In this document: positions 44,188-53,831 of the stretch, one piece after another
Numbering within the stretch: the stretch's first letter is position 1
How the letters are laid out: each line of letters starts with the position of its first letter
Assembly: GCF_000376105.1 (NCBI RefSeq)
Contig: NZ_AQWM01000018.1
Location: forward strand, 1 to 64,000
DNA from: Asticcacaulis benevestitus DSM 16100 = ATCC BAA-896
GTDB taxonomy: Bacteria; Pseudomonadota; Alphaproteobacteria; Caulobacterales; Caulobacteraceae
Reading direction: 5' to 3'
DNA: 64,000 nt
The notes under the pieces: generated by a model
Database searches by the model: none
What the model was told of the DNA's origin: nothing
The model's input: the letters and a program-made list of their open reading frames with translations, nothing else
Program-made: the position numbers and the translations under genes

Positions 44188-45885
44188 ATGGCTTATTCAG
44201 TGCGAACCTGGCGTTTCCAGCTATTTCTGTCCGGCCTGCTGATGGCTAGCGCGGCGCCGGCGGCCTATGCCATGGCGGATTACCAGCAACTGACAGAGCT
44301 ATCTGCGAAGTGGCGTACATTTGAGCCGCCGGCGGTCAAGGCGTGTGTGCCCGATTATAGTGAAGCCGCCATGACGGCGAAAGCCAAGGGCCTGGCTGAT
44401 TTCCAGCAAAAGCTGGCTGCCATGGATTCAAGCGGCTGGACGATCGCACAGATCGGTGATGCCAGGCTTGTCGCCGCCGAAATGAACGGTATGGATTTCG
44501 ACCTGCGGGTCCTCAAACCGTGGGCCCGTGATCCCAGTTTTTATGCCGCTGTCTGGGGTGAGGACAGCGATGTGCCCGAACATGAAGGGCCGTCGATCTT
44601 CCCGATCATCGATTTGCAAACCTACAGGTATCCACTCTCCAAAGCCGATCAGAAAACTCTGACCTGCCAGATCGGCGCCATTCCCGCTATCCTTGAGCAG
44701 GCGAAGCTCAACCTTAAAGACTCCAACGCCCGCGACCTGTGGGTTTACGGCACGCGCGCGTTCCGCGAGCAAAGCGCTACTCTAGCCGCTTTGCAGGACG
44801 GCACGCTTGACATGCGCACGCTCGAAGGTCGCGTACATGGGTCGCTCAAGGGGGCTGACAAGACTCTGATCAAAGCTGTGGCGAAGGCGAAGGCCGCCAC
44901 GGACACGTTCCAGCAATGGCTGGATGCCGAGGCGCCGTCCAAAACCGGCCCGTCCGGCGTCGGCAAGGACAATTACGACTGGTACATGAAGAATGTGCAC
45001 CTCGTGCCCTATACCTGGGCCGAGCAAGAAACCCTGTTGAAGCGCGAACTGGAGCGGTCGCGGGCTTCGCTGGCGCTGGAAGAGTATCGTAATCGCAACC
45101 TGCCGCAGCTAGATCCGGTCAATAATCCGGACGCTTATATGGCTATGGCCAAGACAAAGATGCGGGCCTTGACCGACTTCCTGATCAAGGGCGGTCTGGT
45201 CGATGAGCAGACCTATTACCGTGACGCCATGGCGAACCAGGTCGGCGGTTACACGCCGCCGGAAAAGCGCAACTTTTTTACGCACGGCATGGCGCTAGAT
45301 CCGTCAGGCCTGTTTTCGCACGACTATCACTGGATCGAGTTGGCGCGCCGCAAGCATGAACCCAATGCCAGTCCGATCCGTGCCAATGTGCCACTGTACG
45401 ATATGTATGACAGCCGTTCCGAAGGTATGGCGACAGCGGTGGAAGAGCTTTTGCTGCACGCCGGACTTTACGATGACACGCCCCGCAGCCAAGAAATTGT
45501 CTGGATCATGCTGGCCAATCGTGCTGCCCGAGGCCTGGCCTCACTCTATGTCCAGTCGAACGACATGACCTTAAAGGAAGCCGGCGAGTTTCATGCCCGC
45601 TGGACACCGCGCAAGTGGTCAGATCCCGACAGTGACCTGGTCGGCTTTGAGCAGTTGCTGTACCTGCGTCAGCCCGGCTATGGCACCAGCTATGTCACCG
45701 GCAAGCTCGAACTCGATCGCCTGATCAGCGAATACAGCTTCGAGATGGAAAAACAGGGCAAGCCGTTCAGTCTGCCGGAGTTTTTCACGAAGATGAATGC
45801 GTCGGGCGTTATTCCCTTCCCCCTGATCGAGGCGGATATGATCACTGCGCCTTTGCATGTCGAGACCAAGGCGCCCGCACAATGA
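44188..45885 (+). CDS. DUF885-family exported protein with degenerate active site
   Basis: The 565-residue product has a signal peptide (LFLSGLLMASAAPAAYAM). Its overall layout matches DUF885 proteins, which are predicted zinc-peptidase-like. The usual HExxPGHH zinc site should lie near residue 390, but here the sequence is HEPNASPIR, so the downstream His pair is missing. The later EGMATAVEELLL (Glu412) still follows the family EGWAxYxE pattern. It is either a lost-function relative or has another role. The ATG at 44188 is at the right distance from CGGAG. It overlaps the start of the GH35 gene by four bases, a tight coupling. Confidence 0.75.
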   Translation: MAYSVRTWRFQLFLSGLLMASAAPAAYAMADYQQLTELSAKWRTFEPPAVKACVPDYSEAAMTAKAKGLADFQQKLAAMDSSGWTIAQIGDARLVAAEMNGMDFDLRVLKPWARDPSFYAAVWGEDSDVPEHEGPSIFPIIDLQTYRYPLSKADQKTLTCQIGAIPAILEQAKLNLKDSNARDLWVYGTRAFREQSATLAALQDGTLDMRTLEGRVHGSLKGADKTLIKAVAKAKAATDTFQQWLDAEAPSKTGPSGVGKDNYDWYMKNVHLVPYTWAEQETLLKRELERSRASLALEEYRNRNLPQLDPVNNPDAYMAMAKTKMRALTDFLIKGGLVDEQTYYRDAMANQVGGYTPPEKRNFFTHGMALDPSGLFSHDYHWIELARRKHEPNASPIRANVPLYDMYDSRSEGMATAVEELLLHAGLYDDTPRSQEIVWIMLANRAARGLASLYVQSNDMTLKEAGEFHARWTPRKWSDPDSDLVGFEQLLYLRQPGYGTSYVTGKLELDRLISEYSFEMEKQGKPFSLPEFFTKMNASGVIPFPLIEADMITAPLHVETKAPAQ

Positions 45886-47459
45886 GGCGGCGAATGTGGC
45901 TTAGCCTTGCCGCCGTTTTCACTCTGGTGTCGCCGGCATTTGCTGAAGACATGCCGGCTTTTGTCAAGCAAGGTGATCGCTTCACCCTGATGGTCGATGG
46001 CAAGCCCTTCTTTATGATGGCGACCCAACTGCACAATTCCAGCGCCTGGCCGACGCAGCTCGACAAGGCATGGCCGGCGGCGCTAGCCCTTTCGCCCAAT
46101 GTCATTCAGGCTCCAGTCTACTGGGAGCAGTTCGAGCCAAGGCCGGGCGTTTACGACACGACCAATGTCGATGCGCTGATCGCTAAGGCGCGCGCCACCC
46201 ATGTCCGTTTGACGCTTCTGTGGTTCGGCACCTGGAAAAACGGCGAGATGCATTATGTGCCGGAATGGATGCAGGCCGACCGTAAGACCTATCCGCGTAT
46301 GTTGAATGAGCGCGACGAACCGGTCAGCGTTTTGTCGCCGAACGTACGCAGCAATGTCGAGGCTGACAAGCGCGCTTTCGCCGCCCTGATGCGTCACCTC
46401 AAAAAGGTCGATGGCGAGCAGCATACCGTCATCGTCGTGCAGGTCGAGAATGAACCGGGCGCTATAGGTTCGGTACGCGATTTCGGGGCAGAGGCGCAAA
46501 GCCAGTTCAATGGGGCGGTGCCGCAGGCGGTTCTCGATAAACTTTCACTGAAACCCGGCACCTGGCGTGAGGTTTTTGGACCCGACGCCGACGAGGCCTT
46601 TGGCGCCTGGTCGACGGCGCGCTATATCAACGAGGTGGCGGCGGCCGGCAAGGCCGTCTATCCCTTGCCACTCTATGTCAACACATGGCTGCGCTACAAG
46701 GACAAGAAGTATCCTGGTATCGATTATCCGAGCGGCGGCGCGACCTTCAATGTCTTCGATATCTGGCGCTCGGTCAGTCCGGCGATCGATTTCATCGGCA
46801 CCGATATCTATACCAGTGATGCCGGCGAATATCGCAAGGTGCTTGATCAATATGCACGCGCCGACAATCCGTCCTGGGTATCGGAGACCGGTTTCGACGC
46901 CAACACTGCGCCGTTTCTCTATTATGTGCTTGATCGCGGCGGTGTCGGGTTCTCGACCTTCGGCATCGACAATGTCGCGACATCCGAGGCCCATCTGGCG
47001 GCCGCGAAAGCGCATGGCGACAACTATACCCTGCTGGCGCCGATCCAGGATCTGTTGGGACAGGCCCTCCTTGATAAGCGCGTGAAAGCCTCGGTCGAAG
47101 AACCTGGACGCGGTCGTCAGAGCCTCGATTTCGGTGCGTGGCAGGTTGATCTCTCCTACGGTCCGCCGCCCTGGGGGGAACTGCCGGCCATCGTGCCCAA
47201 TTCCAAAGACGGGCTCGGTCGCGCCCTCGTAATTCAGCTCGACGAAGCCACCTATTTAATCAGCGGTGTCGATGTGCGTTTCGAATTCAAGCGCGTCACG
47301 AAGGATGGTCTTTACGGCCGGTTGGCGCGTGTTGAGGAGGGGGCTTACGATAAGGGTGTGTGGAAACCGACGCGCTGGCTCAACGGCGATGAAACCGATT
47401 ACGGCATCAACTTTCGCAAAGACCAGAAGCTGCTGCGTGTAACGCTCGGAACCTATTAG
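45882..47459 (+). CDS. GH35 beta-galactosidase-like hydrolase, exported
   Basis: The 525-residue product has a signal peptide (LSLAAVFTLVSPAFAE). The TIM barrel has VVQVENEPGAIGSVRD with acid/base Glu191, and SWVSETGFDANTAPF with the nucleophile Glu. FIGTDIYTSDAGE and FNVFDIWRSV are family strands. The C-terminal half contains the DUF5597-type sandwich of small bacterial GH35 enzymes. It would release terminal beta-galactose. ATGA overlap couples it to the DUF885 gene. It is followed by a terminator and then the TonB receptor. Confidence 0.85.
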   Translation: MRRRMWLSLAAVFTLVSPAFAEDMPAFVKQGDRFTLMVDGKPFFMMATQLHNSSAWPTQLDKAWPAALALSPNVIQAPVYWEQFEPRPGVYDTTNVDALIAKARATHVRLTLLWFGTWKNGEMHYVPEWMQADRKTYPRMLNERDEPVSVLSPNVRSNVEADKRAFAALMRHLKKVDGEQHTVIVVQVENEPGAIGSVRDFGAEAQSQFNGAVPQAVLDKLSLKPGTWREVFGPDADEAFGAWSTARYINEVAAAGKAVYPLPLYVNTWLRYKDKKYPGIDYPSGGATFNVFDIWRSVSPAIDFIGTDIYTSDAGEYRKVLDQYARADNPSWVSETGFDANTAPFLYYVLDRGGVGFSTFGIDNVATSEAHLAAAKAHGDNYTLLAPIQDLLGQALLDKRVKASVEEPGRGRQSLDFGAWQVDLSYGPPPWGELPAIVPNSKDGLGRALVIQLDEATYLISGVDVRFEFKRVTKDGLYGRLARVEEGAYDKGVWKPTRWLNGDETDYGINFRKDQKLLRVTLGTY

Positions 47460-47494
47460 ATAATATCGGCTGCACTAAGATCTAATTTCTGGAC

Positions 47495-47527
47495 GGGCGG
47501 CATGCAAATGCCTCCCTTTTTCTTTTT
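47495..47527 (+). terminator. rho-independent-type terminator after GH35 gene
   Basis: GGGCGGCAT and ATGCCTCCC pair with one internal mismatch around GCAA, followed by TTTTTCTTTTT. It is 36 bases after the GH35 stop. Confidence 0.75.
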
Positions 47528-47773
47528 GCGCTGCAAAAATAGCCGCGCCAGCTACGCAAAAAAATCGGTCAAAGCCCATAGGAAGATTCGAAATTATCTT
47601 GTGTGCGGTGCACCATTTATTTCTTTGCATATTCATAAAAACTGACGAAATGCGGTAAAATTGTGACACAATTGTCGCACTGCAGCATATGTGTCTGATT
47701 TGTGAAAGTCCAAGTTGTCCACAACCGTATTTTGTATACGCTTTCCTCCTGAGTTCAATTTTGGAGGTGCGGA
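47528..47773. other. upstream region of the TonB receptor
   Basis: It holds the shared palindromic motif at 47603, an 8-base palindrome (ACAATTGT) near 47669, and a purine-rich ribosome site before 47774. It is A/T-rich. No gene is present. Confidence 0.5.
47603..47618. promoter_or_regulatory. shared GTGCGGTGCACCATTT motif, copy 1
   Basis: GTGCGGTGCACCATTT lies 156 bases upstream of the TonB receptor start. The same 16 bases occur at 53721 between the LysR gene and the lipase-like gene. GGTGCACC is palindromic, suggesting a dimeric regulator. Only one half of the larger inverted repeat seen at 53718 is kept here. Confidence 0.5.
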
Positions 47774-50650
47774 ATGAAGTATCCATACGGAAATTCGAGT
47801 CTGAAACTGGCAGCGAGCTTACTCGTCATTGCCAGTGTTATGCCGGTTACTGCCTATGCTCAAACTGCCGATTCGGCGCCTGCTGCCGATGATCCAGCGG
47901 TCGAGATCGTCGTTACCGGCTCGCGTATCCGTCGTGACCCGGTCCGCCAGGCGGCGCCGGTGACTCACCTGGACCAGGCTGATATCAAACGCACGGGTCT
48001 GACCTCTCTGACCGACATTCTGCAACGCTTGCCCGGTACAACCGGCGGCATCAATTCGCGCTCCAACTCATCGGGTAACAATGGCAATCCGCCCGATGGC
48101 GGCGGTGTCGGCGCCGGTTCGGCCGAAGTTGATATTCGCTATCTGGGTTCGCGCCGTGCGCTTGTTCTGGTCGATGGCCAGCGCTTTATCAACGGCACGG
48201 CTGCGAGTGGTGTTCCCGCCGCGGTCGATCTCAACGCCATCCCGGAAAGCCTGATCGAGCGCGTCGAAATCCTGCGCGATGGTGCCTCTGCGGTCTATGG
48301 TTCCGACGCCATTTCCGGTGTCGTCAACATTATCACCAAGACCAGGCAGGAGGGCTGGGCCTTTAGCGGGCAGACCGGCGCTTACGACAAGGGCGATGGC
48401 GTCACAGAGCTCTATAATTACAGCTATGGCCATACGTTCGATTCGACCGGCGGGAGCCTGATTATCGGCGGCAACTATGCCCGTCAGGGATCGATCTTCA
48501 AGGGCGATCGCGCGCTCTACAGATTCCCGACGCCCGGTGCTACCGCGTGCGATTCGAGCTGTTCCTCCGGCACCCCCAATGCCCGCGTCATCGTCACCAA
48601 TCCGTTGACCAGCGAGAGCATGAACATCACCCTGAAGGCGCCCGTCCTGACCGGAAGGCCCTTCATCGACCTGACCGATCCGACCGGCCCGGACAGCGAT
48701 TATAAGGCGTTCACCGTCGCTGACCGCTTCAACTTCAGCCCGTACAACTACATCCTGACGCCCAACAAGCGTATCGGCACCTTTGTCAGCTACGTCCAGC
48801 CTCTGGGCGAGCGCGTCAATTTCAAGTTCAAGGCAACCTATAATGAGCGGTCCTCGGCCAATCAGGCGGCGCCTTTGCCCCTGTTCGTCGGTCCTGATGC
48901 CGGCAACGGCAACCTGCTCGACACCATCTCGATCGACGCGACCAACCCCTACAATCCCTTTGGCTTCACGCTGAGTGCCGGCGGTACGGGCGGCACCGGC
49001 GCCAACTATGCCTTTATCGGCAAGCGTCTTGTCGAAGCCGGTCCCCGCCACTTTGAGCAAAGCGTCAAGACGGCTTACTTTAACGCCGGCTTCGATGGCA
49101 ATTTCGACGGCTTCGGCAAGACCTGGTACTGGGACGTCAGCGGTATCTATTCGACCAACAAGGCCAATCAAACCATGTCGGGCAATATCAATGCCGCCAA
49201 GCTTGCCAAGGCCCTTGGTCCCGTGGCGGATTGTACGGGCGACTGCGTGCCTTTTAATATCTTCGGTGGCGAAGGCGCCGTGACGCAGGACATGCTGAGC
49301 TACGTCCTGTTCCAGCAAAAGGACGCGTCCGAGCAAAGCATGGTTGATTTCTCGGCCAACATCACCGGTTCGCCGTTTGAATTGCCCGCCGGTCCGCTCG
49401 GTGTTGCCGCCGGTGTCGAGTTCCGACGCCTTGCCGGCTCGTTCGATCCTGACCCGGTTGTAGCCGCTGGCCTTGGCTCGGATATTCCCGCCTTGCCGAC
49501 GCGCGGAAGCTATAATGTCAAGGAAATCTACGCCGAAGCCGACGTGCCGCTCCTCAAGGATCTGCCGGGCGTGCGCTTGCTGGAGGCAACCTTCGCCATT
49601 CGCTATTTTGACTACAGCACCAGCGGTTCGGATTCGACCACCAAGGCGGGTCTGAGCTGGAAGCCGGTCGATGATCTGCGCTTACGCGCCACCTGGTCTG
49701 AAGGTTTCCGTGCTCCCAGTATTGGCGAACTTTATGGTGCGCCATCGCGCTTTGATGGCGGCGTTGCTGATCCGTGCTCGGGCTTCAACACTTCGGGCGT
49801 TTCGGCCACCATCAAGGCCAATTGTATCACGCTCGGCGTCCCTGCTGACGGCGGCTATGTGCAGCTTAACGGTCAACTGCCGATCGTCACCGGCGGCAAC
49901 GAAGCTCTGAAGCCGGAAACCTCGGAAAGCACGGTTGTGGGCTTCGCCTATAGCCCGACCTGGGCCAAGAGCCTGCCGTTTGTGGATGCGCTGTCGCTGG
50001 AAGCCGATTACTACAACATCAAGGTCGACAACTCGATCACCTCCATCAGCGCCGATGTCCTCCTCAACAACTGCGTCACCTCGCTTGATGCCACAAGCTG
50101 TGCCGCCATCACGCGCAGCGCGACCGGTTCAATCACTCAGATCCGCGGTATCCTGCAGAATGTCGGAACTCTGGAAAGCGCCGGCGTTGACATGACGCTC
50201 AACTACCGGGCGCCACAAACGGCGCTTGGCCGCTTCGGCCTGATCTGGCAGGCGACCTTCCTCGATAAGTATCAAACCTCACTGCCTTCGGCGACCGGCG
50301 TGACCGTGCTGGACTACAAAGGCGTTGAAAACAACGGCCAGGCCTATCCGGAAAACCGCTCGAACGTGACCCTGACTTGGCAGAAGGGCAACATGTTTGG
50401 CTCATTGACCGGCCGCCATATCAGCGAATTGGACGAGCCCAATTACGACAACACCATGAAGGCCACGACCTACACCGATATTCAGTTCGGCTGGTCACCG
50501 GAAAAGCTGGGCGGGAAGTACGAGTTCGCCATTGGCGTCAACAACCTGTTTGGCAAGACGGCGCCTATCTGTCTGGCCTGCGGAGGCTACGATGCCGCTT
50601 ATGATCTGCAAGGCCAGTTCGGGTACGTTCGTCTGAGCTACAAGAACTAG
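47774..50650 (+). CDS. TonB-dependent outer-membrane receptor
   Basis: The 958-residue product begins with a signal peptide ([19 protein letters not shown]). A TonB box-like [13 protein letters not shown] follows, and a plug domain with [53 protein letters not shown] at about residues 60-180. The rest is a 22-strand barrel with a final [10 protein letters not shown]. The GSRIRRD plug and large length are typical of Caulobacterales receptors for plant-polymer fragments. The adjacent GH35 suggests a galactoside, but that is inference. The start follows GGAGGTGCGGA. Confidence 0.9.
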   Translation: MKYPYGNSSLKLAASLLVIASVMPVTAYAQTADSAPAADDPAVEIVVTGSRIRRDPVRQAAPVTHLDQADIKRTGLTSLTDILQRLPGTTGGINSRSNSSGNNGNPPDGGGVGAGSAEVDIRYLGSRRALVLVDGQRFINGTAASGVPAAVDLNAIPESLIERVEILRDGASAVYGSDAISGVVNIITKTRQEGWAFSGQTGAYDKGDGVTELYNYSYGHTFDSTGGSLIIGGNYARQGSIFKGDRALYRFPTPGATACDSSCSSGTPNARVIVTNPLTSESMNITLKAPVLTGRPFIDLTDPTGPDSDYKAFTVADRFNFSPYNYILTPNKRIGTFVSYVQPLGERVNFKFKATYNERSSANQAAPLPLFVGPDAGNGNLLDTISIDATNPYNPFGFTLSAGGTGGTGANYAFIGKRLVEAGPRHFEQSVKTAYFNAGFDGNFDGFGKTWYWDVSGIYSTNKANQTMSGNINAAKLAKALGPVADCTGDCVPFNIFGGEGAVTQDMLSYVLFQQKDASEQSMVDFSANITGSPFELPAGPLGVAAGVEFRRLAGSFDPDPVVAAGLGSDIPALPTRGSYNVKEIYAEADVPLLKDLPGVRLLEATFAIRYFDYSTSGSDSTTKAGLSWKPVDDLRLRATWSEGFRAPSIGELYGAPSRFDGGVADPCSGFNTSGVSATIKANCITLGVPADGGYVQLNGQLPIVTGGNEALKPETSESTVVGFAYSPTWAKSLPFVDALSLEADYYNIKVDNSITSISADVLLNNCVTSLDATSCAAITRSATGSITQIRGILQNVGTLESAGVDMTLNYRAPQTALGRFGLIWQATFLDKYQTSLPSATGVTVLDYKGVENNGQAYPENRSNVTLTWQKGNMFGSLTGRHISELDEPNYDNTMKATTYTDIQFGWSPEKLGGKYEFAIGVNNLFGKTAPICLACGGYDAAYDLQGQFGYVRLSYKN

Positions 50651-50671
50651 ACGTCTATTAACGGAAGCCAG

Positions 50672-50705
50672 ACACCCGCCAGATACCAATCTGGCGGGTG
50701 TTTTT
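50672..50705 (+). terminator. rho-independent terminator after TonB receptor
   Basis: ACACCCGCCAGAT and ATCTGGCGGGTGT are an exact 13-base-pair stem around ACCA, followed by TTTT. It is 22 bases after the TonB receptor stop. Confidence 0.9.
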
Positions 50706-50770
50706 ATGGAAGCCTGGCAGGAGGCTTGCCACCCATGTATGGACGGATTCGGGTGGGTAGTGGTCGCTCG

Positions 50771-50925
50771 TCAGCGGCTGGTGACGGAAATCGGAAAGGC
50801 ACCGGTCGTGTCAAGCCAGCGCGGATTGTAGGCGAAGACAATCGTGCCGTCTGCGCCAATTTGGCGGCGGCCGATTTCGTAAGCTTCGTGAAAGACCGCA
50901 AGGGCGTCGATTTTGAATAGCTGCG
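50771..50925 (-). pseudogene. HipA kinase N-terminal remnant
   Basis: The minus-strand frame reads LFKIDALAVFHEAYEIGRRQ then IGADGTIVFAYNPRWLDTTG and AFPISVTSR before a stop. This matches the N-terminal segment of HipA-type toxin kinases (an ALxVF.... start, F.Y...WL, GAFPISL). After TSR the expected MPLS continuation is lost to a stop at 50771, and no kinase part or HipB follows. It is a decayed fragment. The rest of 50706-51140 holds nothing I can support. Confidence 0.5.
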
Positions 50926-51140
50926 GCGTCGACTGGGAGATCCGAACTGTCGAGATTCCACTGCGAACGTCTGTCTTCGAGTGGAGGCTTTTGGATTGCT
51001 GCCGACAAGGGAGAGGCGGGTGCAGACCTGGACCACCTAGAGGTCGTTCACGTATTCCGGGGCCGTGAGACGCCGAGCGGTCGAGTTTTACATCAAGCTT
51101 GGCAAGCGGATTAAGGCGACCCTTCGCCTTGTCCCGAACT

Positions 51141-52442
51141 TTAGCGGTTCTGCGCGCACGCTCGGATATGGAGCGACGCGTAACCCAGGAAAATGATACC
51201 CACCAGACCCGTGATCTGCATGAACGAGATCGCCGGAGCGAGGCCCTCGACGAAACCGTGGCCTGTCAGGACATCGCTCATCCATCCGGTCACGAAAGGA
51301 CCGGCGCCCATGCCGATGACATTGAGCAGGAACAGCACAGTGGCCATCCCAAGCGCTCGCAAGCGTGGCGGCAAAAGGGACTGGCCGGCGGTGAAGAGAG
51401 GCGCGTAAAACGCCGAAGCTGACAACTCGATGAGGAAGTAGCAAACATACATCGCGTGGCCGGTAACGCGGAAAAACATGACGATGCCGGTGCCCATGAC
51501 CAGAAACCCCAGAATGGGTAGCCAAAGATACCAGCGCGGATCGCGGCTCCCGAGCTTGTCGGCAAGGAAGCCGCACATCAGGGTGCCGAAAAATCCAGTC
51601 ACGCCCTGAAACAATCCGCTAATGGACCCAACCTGTGATGAACTCATATGGTTGACCCTGATCATATAGGTCGGGATCCAGTTCTCAAAGGCGCTGTTTG
51701 AGGCTGCGAGCAGTGAAAGCCCAAGGGCGATTGCGATAAAGCAGGGATGCTTGCCGATGTGAAAGGCGGCTTCTTCGAGCGAATATTGACGGTCGCCGCC
51801 TTCAATATGCGTGTCGTGCTGGCCGCGTTTGGGTTCCTTCACGACCAGGAAGAATAAAAGGGCGATGAGGACGCCCGGGAAACCCAGCATCATAAACGCG
51901 CTGCGCCAGCCAAACCTGTCTTCCAGGATGCCGCCGAACGTCAGGCCGGCCCACATGCCGATAGAGATACCCAGACTATAGATCGCGATCGCAGTACCGC
52001 GCCGCTTTTGCGGGAAGTAGTCTGAAATAAGGGAATAGGCAGCGGGCGAACAGCCGGCCGACGAAATCGCAATGCCGAACCGCGTGAGAGCCAGCACGAT
52101 AAAATTCCCGGCAAAACCGCTGAGCGCCGTCAGCAGACTCCAGGCACTGACCGCTGCGGTGATGATCATACGGCGGGAGCCCTTATCCGCCAGCCGGGCG
52201 ATGGGGAAACCGGCCAGGGAATAAAGTAAAGAGGAACCGAAACCGGTCAGAAGCCCGATTTCCGTGTTGGAAACATGCAGGTCCTTACTCAGGGGATCGA
52301 TGAGGATAATCAAAAGGGAGCGATCAACCCAACTAAAGCTATACACACAGACCAAGAGCAGGAGCACGATCCAAGCGCGCCATGACACTTGGTCTTTGAC
52401 AGGCTGAGGCGGGGAGGTGCGTGTCGTCTCGGCGTCGGCCAT
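51141..52442 (-). CDS. MFS transporter
   Basis: The 433-residue product has twelve hydrophobic segments and the family A-loop motifs: GFPIARLADKGSRRMIITAA between TM2 and TM3, and FLADKLGSRDPRW between TM8 and TM9. The DRSLLIILIDPLSKDL and FPQKRRGTAIAIYSLGISIG segments are typical of the spinster/ACS-type branch. It probably exchanges small organic acids or peptides, but the substrate is unknown. It ends 98 bases upstream of the LysR stop and runs the same way, so it may be under that regulator. Confidence 0.85.
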   Translation of the reverse strand: MADAETTRTSPPQPVKDQVSWRAWIVLLLLVCVYSFSWVDRSLLIILIDPLSKDLHVSNTEIGLLTGFGSSLLYSLAGFPIARLADKGSRRMIITAAVSAWSLLTALSGFAGNFIVLALTRFGIAISSAGCSPAAYSLISDYFPQKRRGTAIAIYSLGISIGMWAGLTFGGILEDRFGWRSAFMMLGFPGVLIALLFFLVVKEPKRGQHDTHIEGGDRQYSLEEAAFHIGKHPCFIAIALGLSLLAASNSAFENWIPTYMIRVNHMSSSQVGSISGLFQGVTGFFGTLMCGFLADKLGSRDPRWYLWLPILGFLVMGTGIVMFFRVTGHAMYVCYFLIELSASAFYAPLFTAGQSLLPPRLRALGMATVLFLLNVIGMGAGPFVTGWMSDVLTGHGFVEGLAPAISFMQITGLVGIIFLGYASLHIRACAQNR

Positions 52443-52558
52443 GGTCTATCCTGAAACTAAAGGGACTATAGCCTCATGAAGCACGGCGTTCGCAAACATG
52501 AAGATGCTGTTCTGTGCAACCAAGCTTACCGAAATGATGAACTTTTGTTCGTACAGTC

Positions 52559-53518
52559 TCAAACAACCGCTCGGAGGTGGCCTTTGCGTGCTGACGGCGC
52601 ACCGATAATCGCATCGACGTGGTCAACGAAGGCGGTCACTAAGGGAGAAAGTCTGCCTTGACGGGTAATGACCGAGATGTTGCTCGCATAGCCGAAGGTA
52701 TCGGGGGAAATTTTGTGGAAGCGTTTGGCATCCGGATGGCTGGCGACATAATGGTCTGTCAGGAAGCCGAGATACCGCCCGGAGCTGATCATCATCGAGA
52801 GGGCTTCCATGTGGGTGACGGTGGCTGTCCGCCTTAAGATGCCGCTGACGCCAAGCTTCTCCATTTCGTGCTCAAACGGGTAGCCGACGAACTCGTAGCT
52901 GGCGATATCCTCTGCCGTGACATTGCCTTTTCTCTTTTGCCAGACGGGATGATCTTCTGTGCAATAAAGGTAACTGATTTCTTCATAGAGGAAGTGATAG
53001 CTCAACTGCTCCATGCGACGGCGCTCAAACACGATGCCCACATCGAGCTCCCCGTCCATCACTTCCTGTTCGATAAAATTGGAAGTCTTTCCGGCAATGT
53101 TGAAATGGACGTTGGGGTAGCTCTGCTTGTAACTGTCGAAGACTTCGCCCAAGCGGAAATTCGGATCGGTAACCAGCGCGTCGACCATGCCCACGCGGAT
53201 CGCGCCGGCAGGGCTTGCGTGAATGTCGCGCACACGGCTCTCAAACATGCCAAGATCGTCGAACAGTTGCTGGCATGCGTCATGAACCAGCTTGCCTTCA
53301 GCCGTCAGGGTGAAGCCGCGGCGGCCGCGATCGCACAGGCGCACACCGAGGCGGATTTCCAGGTCCTTGATATAGCGGCTTATCGACGGCAGGCCGATCT
53401 GGAGCTCAGACTCAGCCGCGACGAACCCTCCATGTTTGACGACGGTGGCAAAGGTGCGCATCAGACGCAGATCGTTGTCGCTGATCCGGCCCGTGAAGCG
53501 TTTTAATCCCAGTTCCAT
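52559..53518 (-). CDS. LysR-family transcriptional regulator
   Basis: The roughly 320-residue product has the LysR winged HTH at about residues 15-75: DLRLMRTFATVVKHGGFVAA, LPSISRYIKDLEIRLGVRLC and RRGFTLTAEGKLVHDAC. A periplasmic-binding-like effector domain follows. The Met at 53518 is chosen over 53572 because the family region begins there and GGAG lies upstream. The effector is unknown. It sits between the MFS and lipase-like genes, with the palindromic motif at 53718 upstream of both divergent genes. Confidence 0.9.
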   Translation of the reverse strand: MELGLKRFTGRISDNDLRLMRTFATVVKHGGFVAAESELQIGLPSISRYIKDLEIRLGVRLCDRGRRGFTLTAEGKLVHDACQQLFDDLGMFESRVRDIHASPAGAIRVGMVDALVTDPNFRLGEVFDSYKQSYPNVHFNIAGKTSNFIEQEVMDGELDVGIVFERRRMEQLSYHFLYEEISYLYCTEDHPVWQKRKGNVTAEDIASYEFVGYPFEHEMEKLGVSGILRRTATVTHMEALSMMISSGRYLGFLTDHYVASHPDAKRFHKISPDTFGYASNISVITRQGRLSPLVTAFVDHVDAIIGAPSARKGHLRAVV

Positions 53519-53831
53519 TGTTGCAGGCTCCGGCAAGTACAATTGCAAACAGCAACATTCTCCCGCTGTCACAAAAACGTATCAATGAAGCGGGCAATCT
53601 GTACAGGCAGGGAATCGTGGAGTTACAAACAGTTGCATTGCAGCAACAGGGGTAATTCGAAAATCCAGTCCTAATAAGGATTTCTCGCAATTTGGGTTTC
53701 CTGTCGCGTTGGAAAATATGGTGCGGTGCACCATTTTTTCCTCGCAGAAGTGAACTTAGAAGTTGCCAATAGACCGGTGCGCAAGTGATGCGAGACTTTC
53801 ATGTTTGATCAAGTAATGAGGAGATGGGCTG
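53519..53831. other. divergent promoter region of LysR and lipase-like genes
   Basis: A 313-base region with the palindromic motif at 53718-53734 and no gene. Confidence 0.5.
53718..53736. promoter_or_regulatory. palindromic motif, copy 2 of the shared regulator site
   Basis: ATGGTGC-GGT-GCACCAT is an exact 7-base inverted repeat, within the shared 16 bases GTGCGGTGCACCATTT. It sits in the gap between the divergent LysR and lipase-like genes, the usual place for a LysR autoregulatory site. The second copy upstream of the TonB receptor at 47603 suggests one regulator acting on both. The assignment to this LysR is inference. Confidence 0.55.

Noticed and set aside
48068-49336. 422-codon minus-strand frame inside the TonB receptor
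   Set aside because: Antisense shadow of a high-GC gene; no family resemblance.
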